Shown here: piece after piece, positions 32,263-41,412 of the stretch
Numbering within the stretch: the first letter of the stretch is position 1
How the letters are laid out: each line of letters begins with the position of its first letter
NCBI GenBank assembly: GCA_964551965.1
Contig: CAZKFB010000004.1
Span: 1-53,063, forward strand
Direction: 5' to 3'
DNA: 53,063 nucleotides
From: CAG-582 sp964551965
GTDB lineage: Bacteria > Bacillota_I > Bacilli_A > RF39 > UBA660
Position numbers and translations under genes: made by a program
The notes under the pieces: generated by a model
The model's database searches: none
Told to the model about the DNA's origin: nothing
What the model saw: only the letters and a program-made list of their open reading frames with translations

Positions 32263-33897
32263 TTATACTTCTTGAATAACAGCAATTATCATTGGCTTAC
32301 ATTCAGTCTCATGATAGAAATATTTACTTAACTCTTCTCTTATCTCATTTTTAATCTTATTATAATCAACATAAGTTGGAGTTGTATTATTTTCAATTAT
32401 TTCAATAGATATTCTCTTTATCTCTTCGATCATTTCAAGGGAATCCTTAACATAGATAAATCCTCTCGTAGTTATTTCTGGGTCAGTTAACATCTTTTTA
32501 GTCTTCTTATCTATTGTTGCTGATATTAACAGGATTCCATTTTCACCAAGCATTTCTCGATCTTTAATAACAAGTTCACCAACATCATCATTTGATTTAC
32601 CATCAATTAAAACATCTTCAACAACCATTGATTCAAAGTTATCTTGTAATTCACCATCGATGAAAGTTACGATATCGCCATTTTGTTTTAATAATAGATT
32701 TTCTGGTTTCATTCCTAGAGAAGTTGCTAAATTAGCATTATTGACCATTAATCTATATTCTCCTTTTACTGGCATATAGTATTTTGGCTTAACTAAATTT
32801 AACATAATCATCAAATCTTCTGATGAAGCATGATGTAATATTGTCATATTCTTAGGAACCGTAATACTATTAGCCCCAAAAGTAGCAATTTCATCTTGAA
32901 TATGAACTAAAGTCTTTTCTACGGCATCATAAGTAGGTTCAGCAAATACAACCGTATCTGATGGTTTTAAATGAATAAATTTATCAGCTCCATGTACTAT
33001 CTTATCAACCGTAGCATAAGGTTTCTCACGATCATCACATACTAAAAGAATTGTCCTCTTATCTTCAATATCATTTAAATCTCCAATAGTATTGGGATTA
33101 ACTCGCAAATAACCTAACTTAATAGACATATTAACAATATTTTGTAATTTCTTACCCATTATTACTATTTTTCTATGCATATTAACTGAAGCATCAAATA
33201 TCTCTTGAATAGTATGTAAATGAACTGGAAGAATAGAAATAATTAATCTTCCATCATTATGATTCATCGTATCTTTAAACCAATTAGTTAAACGATGATT
33301 AGGACTTGTATAACCAAAATGTTCAGAGAATGATGATTCGCTTAAAAGACATAGAACACCTTGTTTTCCAACATAAGCTATTTTACCTAAATCCATAGCA
33401 TAAGCTCCACTCATCGTTGGATCAATTATAAAGTCACCCGTATAACAAATTGCTCCATCATTAGTATTAATAACATACATTACTGCATCCGGAACTGAAT
33501 GTGAAACATTTATTGGGAATACTGAAACTTTACCAAAAGATATCTTCTTATGTGCCTTTATCTCTACTATATTTTTTTCATTTATACCTTCTAATATAAG
33601 ATATTCTTTTGTATATTTAGTTGCATAAACTTTTAATTCTGGTATTTCCCTTAATAAATCCATTACGCCACCCATTTGTTCTAAATGAGCATGCGTAATA
33701 AATACTCCGACAATACGATCTCTGTTTTCTATTAAATAACTATAATTTGGCAAGATATAATCTATACCATACATTGAATCAGTAGCATATTTAAGTCCAC
33801 AATCTAAAACAAAAATACTCTCATCTACTTCAACAACATAAGTGTTTTTTCCACTTTCATTTAGGCCACCAAGCCCAAATATTCTTATTTTACTCAT
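32263..33897 (-). CDS. RNase J-family protein with degenerate metal site (J2-like)
   Basis: 544 aa, collinear with RNase J: metallo-beta-lactamase start (IFGLGGLNESGKNTYVVEVD), beta-CASP region, and C-terminal domain. However, the metal motif HxHxDH reads HAHLEQ (69-74). The loop HASGHG is shortened to HHASSEDL, and the late His of PxHGE is Lys (MPVKGEYR). The SHS and GDF motifs remain. It probably has little or no nuclease activity itself and may be the partner subunit of an active RNase J1 elsewhere. Confidence 0.88.
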   Translation of the reverse strand: MSKIRIFGLGGLNESGKNTYVVEVDESIFVLDCGLKYATDSMYGIDYILPNYSYLIENRDRIVGVFITHAHLEQMGGVMDLLREIPELKVYATKYTKEYLILEGINEKNIVEIKAHKKISFGKVSVFPINVSHSVPDAVMYVINTNDGAICYTGDFIIDPTMSGAYAMDLGKIAYVGKQGVLCLLSESSFSEHFGYTSPNHRLTNWFKDTMNHNDGRLIISILPVHLHTIQEIFDASVNMHRKIVIMGKKLQNIVNMSIKLGYLRVNPNTIGDLNDIEDKRTILLVCDDREKPYATVDKIVHGADKFIHLKPSDTVVFAEPTYDAVEKTLVHIQDEIATFGANSITVPKNMTILHHASSEDLMIMLNLVKPKYYMPVKGEYRLMVNNANLATSLGMKPENLLLKQNGDIVTFIDGELQDNFESMVVEDVLIDGKSNDDVGELVIKDREMLGENGILLISATIDKKTKKMLTDPEITTRGFIYVKDSLEMIEEIKRISIEIIENNTTPTYVDYNKIKNEIREELSKYFYHETECKPMIIAVIQEV

Positions 33898-33977
33898 ATC
33901 AATCTTCCTTTTTATATAAAGCGCACATCAGTGAGATAATTATAGCATATTAATAATTATTATTCAATTCTAAAGAA

Positions 33978-34005
33978 TCAAAAAGTCAAGTAAACTTACT
34001 TGACT
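33978..34005 (-). terminator. Terminator after the 209-aa membrane protein
   Basis: On the minus strand, AGTCAAGTAA-gt-TTACTTGACT followed by TTTTT. Confidence 0.82.
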
Positions 34006-34014
34006 ATTATTATT

Positions 34015-34644
34015 TTAAATCAATTTATTTTTTAATTCTTTATTGTTCGTATTTAAATAAATAGTATCTTCCTGTTGCTTATTTAAACCAATATAAGATT
34101 CATATTCATCAAATAGACAATTTATCTTATCCATTTGTTTATTAGAATATTGTCTAATTTCTTTTGCTTTAGATACTTGTTCTTTTAATTTTATAATTTC
34201 TCTAACCAATTTCATTTTTTCTACTTCTAATACATCCTTTTCTATTACAGTTTTATAAAACTCAGTTCTTACTTTTCCTTTTTTATAAGCAATACCTAAA
34301 TTTGATAAAGATGCAAGTAAAACAAACATAAGAACCGATATTAAATTAATGTGTACTGCTAAATACCCCGGTAGAAGAACTACACTAATAGGTGAAATAA
34401 CGAAAAAGACAACAAGTAACATTATTAATGTACAAAGAATATGCCAAATTGGATATCGTTTAAGTTTCTTATTTAATTTTAAGTTCAATTTAGCGTTTTC
34501 TTTTTTACTATTTAAAACTTTATTTAATAAATCTTTCTTTTTCCAAATTTGAGCATTGCAATTCTTAATTATATTTCCCGATTTATTAAAGACATTTTGA
34601 TATATTTGTAATCTTTTACTATAAACATTATTTTCTTTAACCAT
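34015..34644 (-). CDS. Hypothetical membrane protein with flanking coiled coils
   Basis: 209 aa. Two adjacent membrane helices (about 70-90 and 96-115: WHILCTLIMLLVVFFVISPI, INLISVLMFVLLASLSNLG) lie between Lys-rich helical arms predicted as coiled coil. No known family. It is 22 nt downstream of the 155-aa gene; both have GAGGG sites and are probably co-transcribed. Confidence 0.7.
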   Translation of the reverse strand: MVKENNVYSKRLQIYQNVFNKSGNIIKNCNAQIWKKKDLLNKVLNSKKENAKLNLKLNKKLKRYPIWHILCTLIMLLVVFFVISPISVVLLPGYLAVHINLISVLMFVLLASLSNLGIAYKKGKVRTEFYKTVIEKDVLEVEKMKLVREIIKLKEQVSKAKEIRQYSNKQMDKINCLFDEYESYIGLNKQQEDTIYLNTNNKELKNKLI

Positions 34645-34665
34645 AACTATCCCTCTTAAATAAAA

Positions 34666-35133
34666 CTATTTTAAACCATAACTATTAGCAACTTTTTCTT
34701 TATAATATGCTAGTACATTATCAGAAGTATCACTTCCCGGTTCAATTTCTGTTAAGATTTTTCCACAATCAAGTTTACATACCTTTTTATCTAAAGGTAA
34801 TAATAATTTTTTGCTACTTTTTACATTATACTCAGCAACACTCATCAATGTACCAAAATAAATTGTTCTACCAACATTCTCAGGTTCACCAAATATTTCA
34901 ATATCATCAATTAAACCTACTCCTCTAGAATACATTACAACACTAACCATATCAGGAGTTTTACATTCAAGGATATCAAATAACGAACCATTTTTTAATC
35001 TTATTTCTCTTCTATCAAATTCTCTTGATTTGGCATCATAAAAAGTTATTAGAACAAAATTCTCAAACACATTTTCTACTTTTCTTGAGTTTTGAAACAT
35101 TTTATAGTAATTATCACTATGAATATCTACCAT
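34666..35133 (-). CDS. Hypothetical protein, 155 aa
   Basis: Mixed alpha/beta protein without signal or membrane segments. The second half has strands such as LIDDIEIFGEPENVGRTIYFG and KVCKLDCGKILTEI. I do not recognise the family. It is expressed with the following two-helix membrane protein gene. Confidence 0.68.
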   Translation of the reverse strand: MVDIHSDNYYKMFQNSRKVENVFENFVLITFYDAKSREFDRREIRLKNGSLFDILECKTPDMVSVVMYSRGVGLIDDIEIFGEPENVGRTIYFGTLMSVAEYNVKSSKKLLLPLDKKVCKLDCGKILTEIEPGSDTSDNVLAYYKEKVANSYGLK

Positions 35134-35183
35134 AACAATCCCCTCTTTTGGCGCTTATTATAGCCAATTTACTAATTTTTGTC

Positions 35184-35346
35184 AATTAAGAAACCTTTTA
35201 TGATATAATCCTTTTGTTTATGTTTTTCGATATCTTTAATATCAGGAATTATATCACATGATATTATAATTGGTGGATTAAATCTATTTACTGCTTTATT
35301 GAGTGCTATCTTTTCTTCCGAAGGAAAAAGAATACTAACGCATAAT
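35184..35346 (-). pseudogene. Possible gene remnant
   Basis: An open stretch of about 53 codons (SILFPSEEKIALN, FNPPIIISCDI, then YIIKGFLIDKN, TAG at 35184) has no in-frame start. An ATG-CGT-TAG just upstream would join it if one base were removed. There is no ribosome-binding site. It fills the 260-nt space between cotE and the 155-aa gene. Either a decayed gene or chance. Confidence 0.3.
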
Positions 35347-35352
35347 TAGTTT

Positions 35353-35387
35353 AAAAGAATAGATAGTTAATATCTATTCTTTTTTTA
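35353..35387 (-). terminator. Terminator after cotE
   Basis: A near-perfect hairpin AAAGAATAGATA-ttaac-TATCTATTCTTT. The T run is longer on the plus strand (seven) than on the minus strand (four). Confidence 0.7.
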
Positions 35388-35394
35388 TAGTAAC

Positions 35395-35901
35395 CTACTT
35401 TAAATAATCATCACTTACATTTATATCATCATCTATAATCTCTTCATAATCATCATAATCATCAGTAGTTGATACTCTAACAACTGAATCCCCTATAACT
35501 TCTACACCCATTTCACTTTCTAAGTTAATCTTAATATTATTACCTTCAATTTCAACATTAGTAACGCTAGGTTGATTTAAAGCCCTAACAATTATTTCTG
35601 AATCACTAGTAATATTTGAGCTATTATTAATTCTAACATTCATTGGTTCTTCATAAGTATAATTATTTACTATAACATTAGTCTTACTATTATTATCATA
35701 AGAATACCAAATATTAATATCATAACTTCCCGATAAATATATACTATTATCTTTAACATATCCTTTAAATCGATGGTTGATAACCCAGCATCCTAATACA
35801 TTATCTATATTGCCATTTATCATCGCAACATTTACTGACTTTATCGTTTTCTTACCCTTCCCTATAACTGTCTTAGTAACAATCTCTTTATAATAAGCCA
35901 C
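35395..35901 (-). CDS. cotE: Outer spore coat morphogenetic protein CotE
   Basis: 168 aa. GTG 35901 is chosen because it sits 8 nt after AGGAG and aligns with the family N-terminus (AYYKEIVTK against SEYREIITK). Clear CotE blocks: NVLGCWVINHRFKG, GSYDINIWYSYDNNSKT, and EIIVRALNQPSVTNVEI. The acidic tail (DDYDDYEEIIDDD) also fits. CotE directs outer coat assembly in the mother cell. A CATATACT box (35920-35927) may be a sigma-E -10. Confidence 0.93.
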   Translation of the reverse strand: MAYYKEIVTKTVIGKGKKTIKSVNVAMINGNIDNVLGCWVINHRFKGYVKDNSIYLSGSYDINIWYSYDNNSKTNVIVNNYTYEEPMNVRINNSSNITSDSEIIVRALNQPSVTNVEIEGNNIKINLESEMGVEVIGDSVVRVSTTDDYDDYEEIIDDDINVSDDYLK

Positions 35902-35919
35902 ACGAATCACTCCTAATAA

Positions 35920-35927
35920 AGTATATG
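35920..35927 (-). promoter_or_regulatory. Candidate sigma-E -10 box upstream of cotE
   Basis: On the minus strand, CATATACT matches the sigma-E -10 form. The region 14-15 nt upstream (GGAACAA) is a weak -35, so this is tentative. Confidence 0.3.
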
Positions 35928-35962
35928 TCAGTAATTTCTTTTTGTTCCAATTATTTTATATC

Positions 35963-35991
35963 ATAAAAAAAATAGATTCTAGGATCTATTT
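35963..35991 (-). terminator. Terminator after the TPR gene
   Basis: On the minus strand, AAATAGAT-cctaga-ATCTATTT followed by T; the hairpin includes the TAG stop. Confidence 0.8.
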
Positions 35992-36857
35992 TTTGCTTGA
36001 AATAATACACTATTTTTCCTTAATAATCTTATTGTTAATTTTTCTTCAAAAGACTTTTCCTTTTTGCTTTCTAAATCACTTAATAATTTATTAGCTTGTT
36101 CAACATGGCCTTGAATATATAAATCCCTTATTTCATAAAACTGATCACATTCTATTGTTTTATCAAAATAACTAAGTTCTAAAGGCGCTGCCATAAATTG
36201 GTTATACATTTTAACAGAATCAACATTCTCATCTTGGGGATTATAAAAACCTTCAATATAATAGCCAGAATTTTCAATATTATTTATAGAATTGCTTATA
36301 TCAATATAAGCTACAGCTTCACTATTTCGTCTATATAATCTTGCAATACAACCTAAATAAAGATAAGCTTTAGAAGTTTTTTCTCCACAATGTTGTAAAT
36401 AATCATTAAAATATTTTTTTGCTAATTTATAATTACCTATTTTATAAAGCATTTTTCCCATATAATAGATAAAAACTGGATTTTTTGTAACATAATAACC
36501 CCATTCATAAACATAATACGCTTCTGGAATTTTTCCTGTTTGATAGTAATCGTGTCCAAGTTGTCTTGCCTCAAAATAAACCTTATAAACTTCTTTTTCA
36601 TAATCGTTAATAGCTCTTTTATCTTTAATCTTATTTTTTAGAATCCTCATAATAATTCTTTTATTTTTTCTTAAATATAATTCACTTATTAACTCATTAG
36701 CATTCTCAATATAATTATTATCAATTAACATATTAATACTTTGTAAAACAATATCATCATTTTGATCTATTCGATTAATATTTGCTTTCAAAAGATCATA
36801 AATTTCGCAGTACTTTTGTTCATATAAAAGTTTTTTTAATTGTTCTATAATATTCAT
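35979..36857 (-). CDS. Tetratricopeptide-like helical repeat protein
   Basis: 292 aa from ATG 36857 behind GGAGGCTGTT; earlier in-frame starts lack a site. Helix-turn-helix repeats of TPR type are seen at about 5-70 and 95-170 (KIPEAYYVYEWGYYV, GKMLYKIGNYKLAKKYFNDYL, AYLYLGCIARLYRRNSEAVAYI). No catalytic domain. It probably mediates protein contacts. It lies 54 nt downstream of the SAM-fold gene and is likely co-transcribed with it. Confidence 0.72.
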   Translation of the reverse strand: MNIIEQLKKLLYEQKYCEIYDLLKANINRIDQNDDIVLQSINMLIDNNYIENANELISELYLRKNKRIIMRILKNKIKDKRAINDYEKEVYKVYFEARQLGHDYYQTGKIPEAYYVYEWGYYVTKNPVFIYYMGKMLYKIGNYKLAKKYFNDYLQHCGEKTSKAYLYLGCIARLYRRNSEAVAYIDISNSINNIENSGYYIEGFYNPQDENVDSVKMYNQFMAAPLELSYFDKTIECDQFYEIRDLYIQGHVEQANKLLSDLESKKEKSFEEKLTIRLLRKNSVLFQAKNRS

Positions 36858-36910
36858 AACAGCCTCCATACCGAATATAATATCAAATAACAAAATAAAG
36901 GACAAGTAAA

Positions 36911-37963
36911 TTATTTCTTTAACATTATAGCTACATCATGAGACATATCAATACTTTGTCCATATTCAACATGTTCAGTTTGAATCTTTTCTATTGGCTC
37001 ATCTTTAAACCTATCATATAGTAAAGAATATGATCTATTTTGGGAAGTTAATCCCATTTGATACAATGGTACATCTTCAAGTGAAATTGCTCCCGAAGGT
37101 AAAAACTTATCAGGATTTTCGGCATATAATCTATCGACAAATTCTTTAACAACATCATTAAATGCATAAAGATACGCAATCATTGCTTTACCACCATTAT
37201 TTAAACGAGGATAGATCTCATTCATAATAAATTCATAGAAAATATCTACTTGTCCTTGACTAACCTTTTTACCAAATAATAGATATTCATATATATTTGA
37301 TAAATTAATTCCATCATATTTCTTATCTTTTAAATGCTCAGGTAAAGAATATAAAGGGGCATCTATATAATTAATCTCAACTCCATCAATCAAACTCTTT
37401 AACTTTTCATAGTTATCATCATCTAAATAAGGATTTATTTTCTTAATTAATTCAATTTCTAATCTCTTATATACAAATAAATTTTGTGCTATTTCTTCAC
37501 CATCTTTCATTTCATATAAAGAATTCCAATAAATAGAATCCTTTTCCCCCAATGATGAAGAGAAAGTATTAAATATACCTAAAGATAATCTACGATAATA
37601 CTTTAAGAAATCTTTTTTGGAAAGAGCTTTAAAAGCAGCAATCTTTAATGCACATCCTCTTTTAGATAAAGCATTGGAATCAAATACATCTATTTCCTTA
37701 GCACCTATTAATATAGCATTTAATAATTGATCTCCGGAAGCACCAATAGTTAAGAATGTTTCAGGATTATTAAATTCTTTATAATAAGTTCTCATATCTT
37801 CCGTTCCAAATAAATATAAAGGCATACATTCTTCGCCTTTATCAAATTCACTTTTATTATTAATACTATCAAATATATATTCTTTCACACTATCTCGATC
37901 AATTATTGATAAAGTTGCATTGATTTCGGCTTTTAACTTTTCTTTTTCACTTAATGTCAGCAT
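36911..37963 (-). CDS. SAM-binding-fold protein (DUF3419-like)
   Basis: 350 aa. TFLTIGASGDQLLNAILIGAKEIDVFDSN (quoted in parts: TIGASGDQLLNA, then IDVFDSN; residues about 70-98) is a Rossmann SAM-binding site of the kind seen in BtaA/DUF3419 proteins. Downstream YDGINLSNIYEYLLFG and GGKAMIAYLYAF fit the later strands. The reaction is unknown; DUF3419 members transfer aminocarboxypropyl groups to lipids. Followed by the TPR gene. Confidence 0.6.
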   Translation of the reverse strand: MLTLSEKEKLKAEINATLSIIDRDSVKEYIFDSINNKSEFDKGEECMPLYLFGTEDMRTYYKEFNNPETFLTIGASGDQLLNAILIGAKEIDVFDSNALSKRGCALKIAAFKALSKKDFLKYYRRLSLGIFNTFSSSLGEKDSIYWNSLYEMKDGEEIAQNLFVYKRLEIELIKKINPYLDDDNYEKLKSLIDGVEINYIDAPLYSLPEHLKDKKYDGINLSNIYEYLLFGKKVSQGQVDIFYEFIMNEIYPRLNNGGKAMIAYLYAFNDVVKEFVDRLYAENPDKFLPSGAISLEDVPLYQMGLTSQNRSYSLLYDRFKDEPIEKIQTEHVEYGQSIDMSHDVAIMLKK

Positions 37964-38006
37964 ATTAATCCCCCTTTTGAGTGATGTCTATTATAACACA
38001 TATTTA

Positions 38007-38037
38007 TAAAAAAACAAAAAGGAGTTAACTCCTTTTT
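38007..38037 (-). terminator. Terminator after leuS
   Basis: A perfect 22-bp palindrome AAAAAGGAGTT/AACTCCTTTTT followed by GTTTTTTT on the minus strand. Confidence 0.88.
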
Positions 38038-40858
38038 ATTTAACGACAATATTTACTATCTTTCCTTTAATAACAATTACTTTGACAACTTCTTTATCTT
38101 CTAAATGACGTTTAACATTTTCTTCATTTAAAGCTGTTTCTTTTATTATTTCTTCATTAGCATCTTGACCAATAGTAATAGTTCCTCTTAATTTGCCATT
38201 TACTTGTACACCAATAGTTATTTCATCATCGATTGTCTTTTCTTCATCATATTCTGGCCAAGTTTCAAATGCTATAGTATCATTATGGCCTAAAACTGTA
38301 TTCCATAATTCTTCTGTTATATGAGGAGCAATTGGATTAAGCATCTTAATGAATCCTTCAGCATAAACTCTAGGGAATTTATCCTCTTTATAAACAGCAT
38401 TAATAAATACCATTAATTGACTAATTGCTGTATTAAATGAAAGTGATTCATAATCATTAGTAACTTTCTTAACTGTTGCATGATAAATTCTTTCAAGGTT
38501 TTTATTATCTTCATCTGTTATTTTATTTTCTTCCGTATATAGACGCCAAATACGATCTAAGAACTTTTTAGCTCCTTCAACTCCTGATGAACTCCATGGT
38601 TTACTTGCTTCAAGTGGCCCCATAAACATTTCATAAAGTCTTAAAGTATCAGCTCCATAATCACGAACTATATCTGATGGATTAACAACATATTTAGGGA
38701 ATCTCTTACCCATCTTAATGCCATTTTCGCCTAAGATCATTCCTTGATGAACTAATTTTTGGAAAGGTTCTTCGACTGGCGATAATCCTTTATCAAATAG
38801 ATAATGATTCCAAATTCTCGAATACATTAAATGTCCAACAGCATGCTCAGGTCCACCTACATACAAGTCAACCGGCATCCAATGTTTAAGTAGTTCTTGA
38901 TTAGCAAACTCGTTATCATTGTTTGGATCAATATATCTTAAATAATACCAGCTTGAACCAGCACTTCCAGGCATTGTTGAAGTTTCTCTTGTTCCTTTAA
39001 CTCCATTTTTATCATAGTTTTTCCACTCTTCGGCATTTTCAAGAGGAGCCAAACCGTTATGTCCACGATAATCATCTAATTCTGGTAATACTAGTGGTAG
39101 TTCCTCATCACTCAACGTATGAGTTTCTCCATTTTCTGATATTACAACAGGAACAGGTTCGCCCCAATATCTTTGACGAGCAAATATCCACTCACGCATC
39201 TTATAATTAATCTTTTTACTTCCAGCCTTATGACTTTCTAACCATTCTATCATCCTATCGATAGCGTCTTGTTTATTTAAACCATCTAACCATTCTGAAT
39301 TAATATGAATTCCGTCCCCTATCATAGCGGCCTGTTTCTTAGAATATTCATAAGTCTTCATATGTAATTCATCTTTTACTTCATTGATAATGGTTTCTTC
39401 ATCTACCCATTCAACACTGAACTTTTCATCATCATCAAGTTTTTGTATTGTTTGTTTGTCACTCTTAAGATTAAATAATAAACCTGTACAATCAATATTG
39501 AAATATTTATCTTTATTATAAGCATAGTAATGATGATTTATTCTTGGTAACTCTCTGACAAACTCTAAATCAACATAACCAGTCTCTTCTTCTACTTCTC
39601 TTAAAGCACATTCAAGAGCTTCTTCTCCATCATGACGAGACCCGCCAATAAATAATCTTCCACCATTTTCGCCCCAATTGATAGTTAAATACTTTTTATT
39701 TTTTTCATCATAAACAATAGCTACAATTGAATTCTTTGTTGATTCTCCTTCATGAGGAGTACCAGTTACTTCCTCTAATACTTGAATAATTGGAATATTA
39801 AACTTAACTGCAAACTCATAATCACGATCATCATGAGCAGGAACTGCCATAATTGCACCCGTTCCATAACTAGCAAGAACATAATCACTAATATAGATTG
39901 GAATACGAGCATTATTTACTGGATTAATAGCATAAGCACCAATAAATACACCAGTCTTATCTTTATTAAGTTCTGTTCTTTCCATATCATTCTTTAAGGC
40001 ACAAGCTGCTTTATAAGCTTCTACTTCTTCTCTTTTTTCATCAGTAGTTATCTTATCAACAAGTTCATGTTCTGGTGCTAATACACAGTAAGTTGCACCA
40101 AAAAGTGTATCACAACGAGTTGTAAATACGGTGAAACTTTCATCATATCCATCTACTTTAAAATCAACATGAGCACCAATTGACTTACCTATCCAATTCT
40201 TTTGAATCTCTTTTGTTGATGCTGGCCAATCAATTTTATCAAGCCCATCTAACAATTTTTCAGCAAAAGCCGCTTGATCAATACATAATTGTCTCATATT
40301 CTTTCTAATGACTGGAAATCCTCCACGTTCACTTTTACCATCAATTACTTCATCATTAGATAAAACTGTTCCTAACTCTTCACACCAATTTACTGGCATA
40401 TCAATATATTTAGCATATCCATCTTCATATAGATTCTTAAATATCCATTGAGTCCATTTATAATATGATGGATCTGATGTTGCAATACATCTATCCCAAT
40501 CATAATCAAATCCTAATTCTTTTAATTGTTTAGTAAATGTCTCAATATTTTCATCAGTAAACTTACTAGGATGGTTTCCTGTTTGAACAGCATATTGTTC
40601 AGCAGGTAAACCGAATGAATCGTATCCCATTGGATGTAATACATTATATCCTTGCATTCTCTTCATTCTCGATATAATATCTGTTGCTGTATATCCTTCA
40701 GGATGTCCAGCATGTAATCCTACTCCGGATGGATAAGGAAACATATCTAGTGCATAATATTTAGGTTTCGAAAAATCCCAAATATCTGTTTTAAATGTTT
40801 TATTCTTATCCCAAAAATTTTGCCATTTTTTTTCTATTTCTTTATAATTATATTCCAT
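38036..40858 (-). CDS. leuS: Leucyl-tRNA synthetase with inserted Nudix domain
   Basis: 940 aa from ATG 40858. Class I core: FPYPSGVGLHAGHPEGY (HIGH variant), KMSKS equivalent GIKMGKRFPK, C-terminal anticodon domain. CP1 editing motifs (FTTRCDTLFGAT, AVPAHDDRDYEFA) are present. Between AHDDRDYEFA and INSEWLDGL, about 130 residues (about 375-505) are inserted. They contain a complete Nudix box (405-428: GSRHDGEEALE, then REVEEETGY) and flanking Nudix-like strands. Without the insert the length (about 810) equals normal bacterial LeuRS. Regulated by a T-box; second gene of its operon. Confidence 0.95.
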   Translation of the reverse strand: MEYNYKEIEKKWQNFWDKNKTFKTDIWDFSKPKYYALDMFPYPSGVGLHAGHPEGYTATDIISRMKRMQGYNVLHPMGYDSFGLPAEQYAVQTGNHPSKFTDENIETFTKQLKELGFDYDWDRCIATSDPSYYKWTQWIFKNLYEDGYAKYIDMPVNWCEELGTVLSNDEVIDGKSERGGFPVIRKNMRQLCIDQAAFAEKLLDGLDKIDWPASTKEIQKNWIGKSIGAHVDFKVDGYDESFTVFTTRCDTLFGATYCVLAPEHELVDKITTDEKREEVEAYKAACALKNDMERTELNKDKTGVFIGAYAINPVNNARIPIYISDYVLASYGTGAIMAVPAHDDRDYEFAVKFNIPIIQVLEEVTGTPHEGESTKNSIVAIVYDEKNKKYLTINWGENGGRLFIGGSRHDGEEALECALREVEEETGYVDLEFVRELPRINHHYYAYNKDKYFNIDCTGLLFNLKSDKQTIQKLDDDEKFSVEWVDEETIINEVKDELHMKTYEYSKKQAAMIGDGIHINSEWLDGLNKQDAIDRMIEWLESHKAGSKKINYKMREWIFARQRYWGEPVPVVISENGETHTLSDEELPLVLPELDDYRGHNGLAPLENAEEWKNYDKNGVKGTRETSTMPGSAGSSWYYLRYIDPNNDNEFANQELLKHWMPVDLYVGGPEHAVGHLMYSRIWNHYLFDKGLSPVEEPFQKLVHQGMILGENGIKMGKRFPKYVVNPSDIVRDYGADTLRLYEMFMGPLEASKPWSSSGVEGAKKFLDRIWRLYTEENKITDEDNKNLERIYHATVKKVTNDYESLSFNTAISQLMVFINAVYKEDKFPRVYAEGFIKMLNPIAPHITEELWNTVLGHNDTIAFETWPEYDEEKTIDDEITIGVQVNGKLRGTITIGQDANEEIIKETALNEENVKRHLEDKEVVKVIVIKGKIVNIVVK
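39340..39740 (-). other. Nudix-domain insertion within leuS
   Basis: Codons for residues about 375-505. The Nudix box Gx5Ex7REUxEExGU is matched at every fixed position (39575-39646). The insert starts near NSIVAIVYDEKN and ends near YSKKQAAMIGDG, where the LeuRS sequence resumes. Confidence 0.85.
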
Positions 40859-40860
40859 AA

Positions 40861-41205
40861 TTACCAACCTTTCTTTTTTAATATACTTCCTAAAATGTTA
40901 TAACATACTAGAATAAGTATTATAAATAATACAAATGATATAAACAAAGAAATATAATAATCAATATCCAAAACCATTATAATAGTTATCGGAATAGATA
41001 TTATAAATGCATTAACAAAGCATATAATCTTAGATAATAATCTTACTCTTTGTTTATTCATATTTAAGTCATATTTCTTAACTATAAACTGAAAACTGCG
41101 TTGAGTTCCAAGCGAATTATTCTTATGTTTAATAGTAAAATCAAATATATAAATTGCCAGGAATAATACCATTAAAATAATTAAATAACTAAATATATAT
41201 TCCAT
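40861..41205 (-). CDS. Small membrane protein under the leuS T-box
   Basis: 114 aa. Three hydrophobic segments (about 4-23, 58-79, 82-108) and a basic loop (KHKNN, KQRVRLLSK). It is the first gene after the T-box, and its stop is 3 nt from the leuS ATG with the leuS ribosome-binding site inside its last codons. I do not recognise the family. Its expression should rise with leuS when Leu-tRNA is uncharged, which could fit a transport or signalling role. Confidence 0.75.
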   Translation of the reverse strand: MEYIFSYLIILMVLFLAIYIFDFTIKHKNNSLGTQRSFQFIVKKYDLNMNKQRVRLLSKIICFVNAFIISIPITIIMVLDIDYYISLFISFVLFIILILVCYNILGSILKKKGW

Positions 41206-41216
41206 ATTACCTCCCT

Positions 41217-41405
41217 AAATAAAAATACCACGAAAACCCAAGGACGAATTTTCGTGGTACCACCTCTTTTTGTACTCAAATGATTTTTAAAGGAATCACC
41301 CTAACACATCAGAAAACAAGTTCAATTAACCTTATTTATTATCTTCCACCAACCGATAACTCTCTTTAAAACAATAATTAATTTACTACTTTTTCATCAC
41401 TTGCT
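41217..41405 (-). promoter_or_regulatory. T-box leader of the leuS operon
   Basis: AGAGGTGGTACCACG (T-box core, about 41253-41267) and the terminator hairpin ACCACGAAAA-ttcgtccttggg-TTTTCGTGGT followed by TTTTT are clear. Upstream are Stem I-like elements (GATGAAAAAGTAGTA, AAAGAGAG, GGTTGGTGG). A GAACTT at 41318-41323 suggests a CUU (Leu) specifier, in keeping with leuS downstream. Confidence 0.9.
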
Positions 41406-41412
41406 TATTTGA

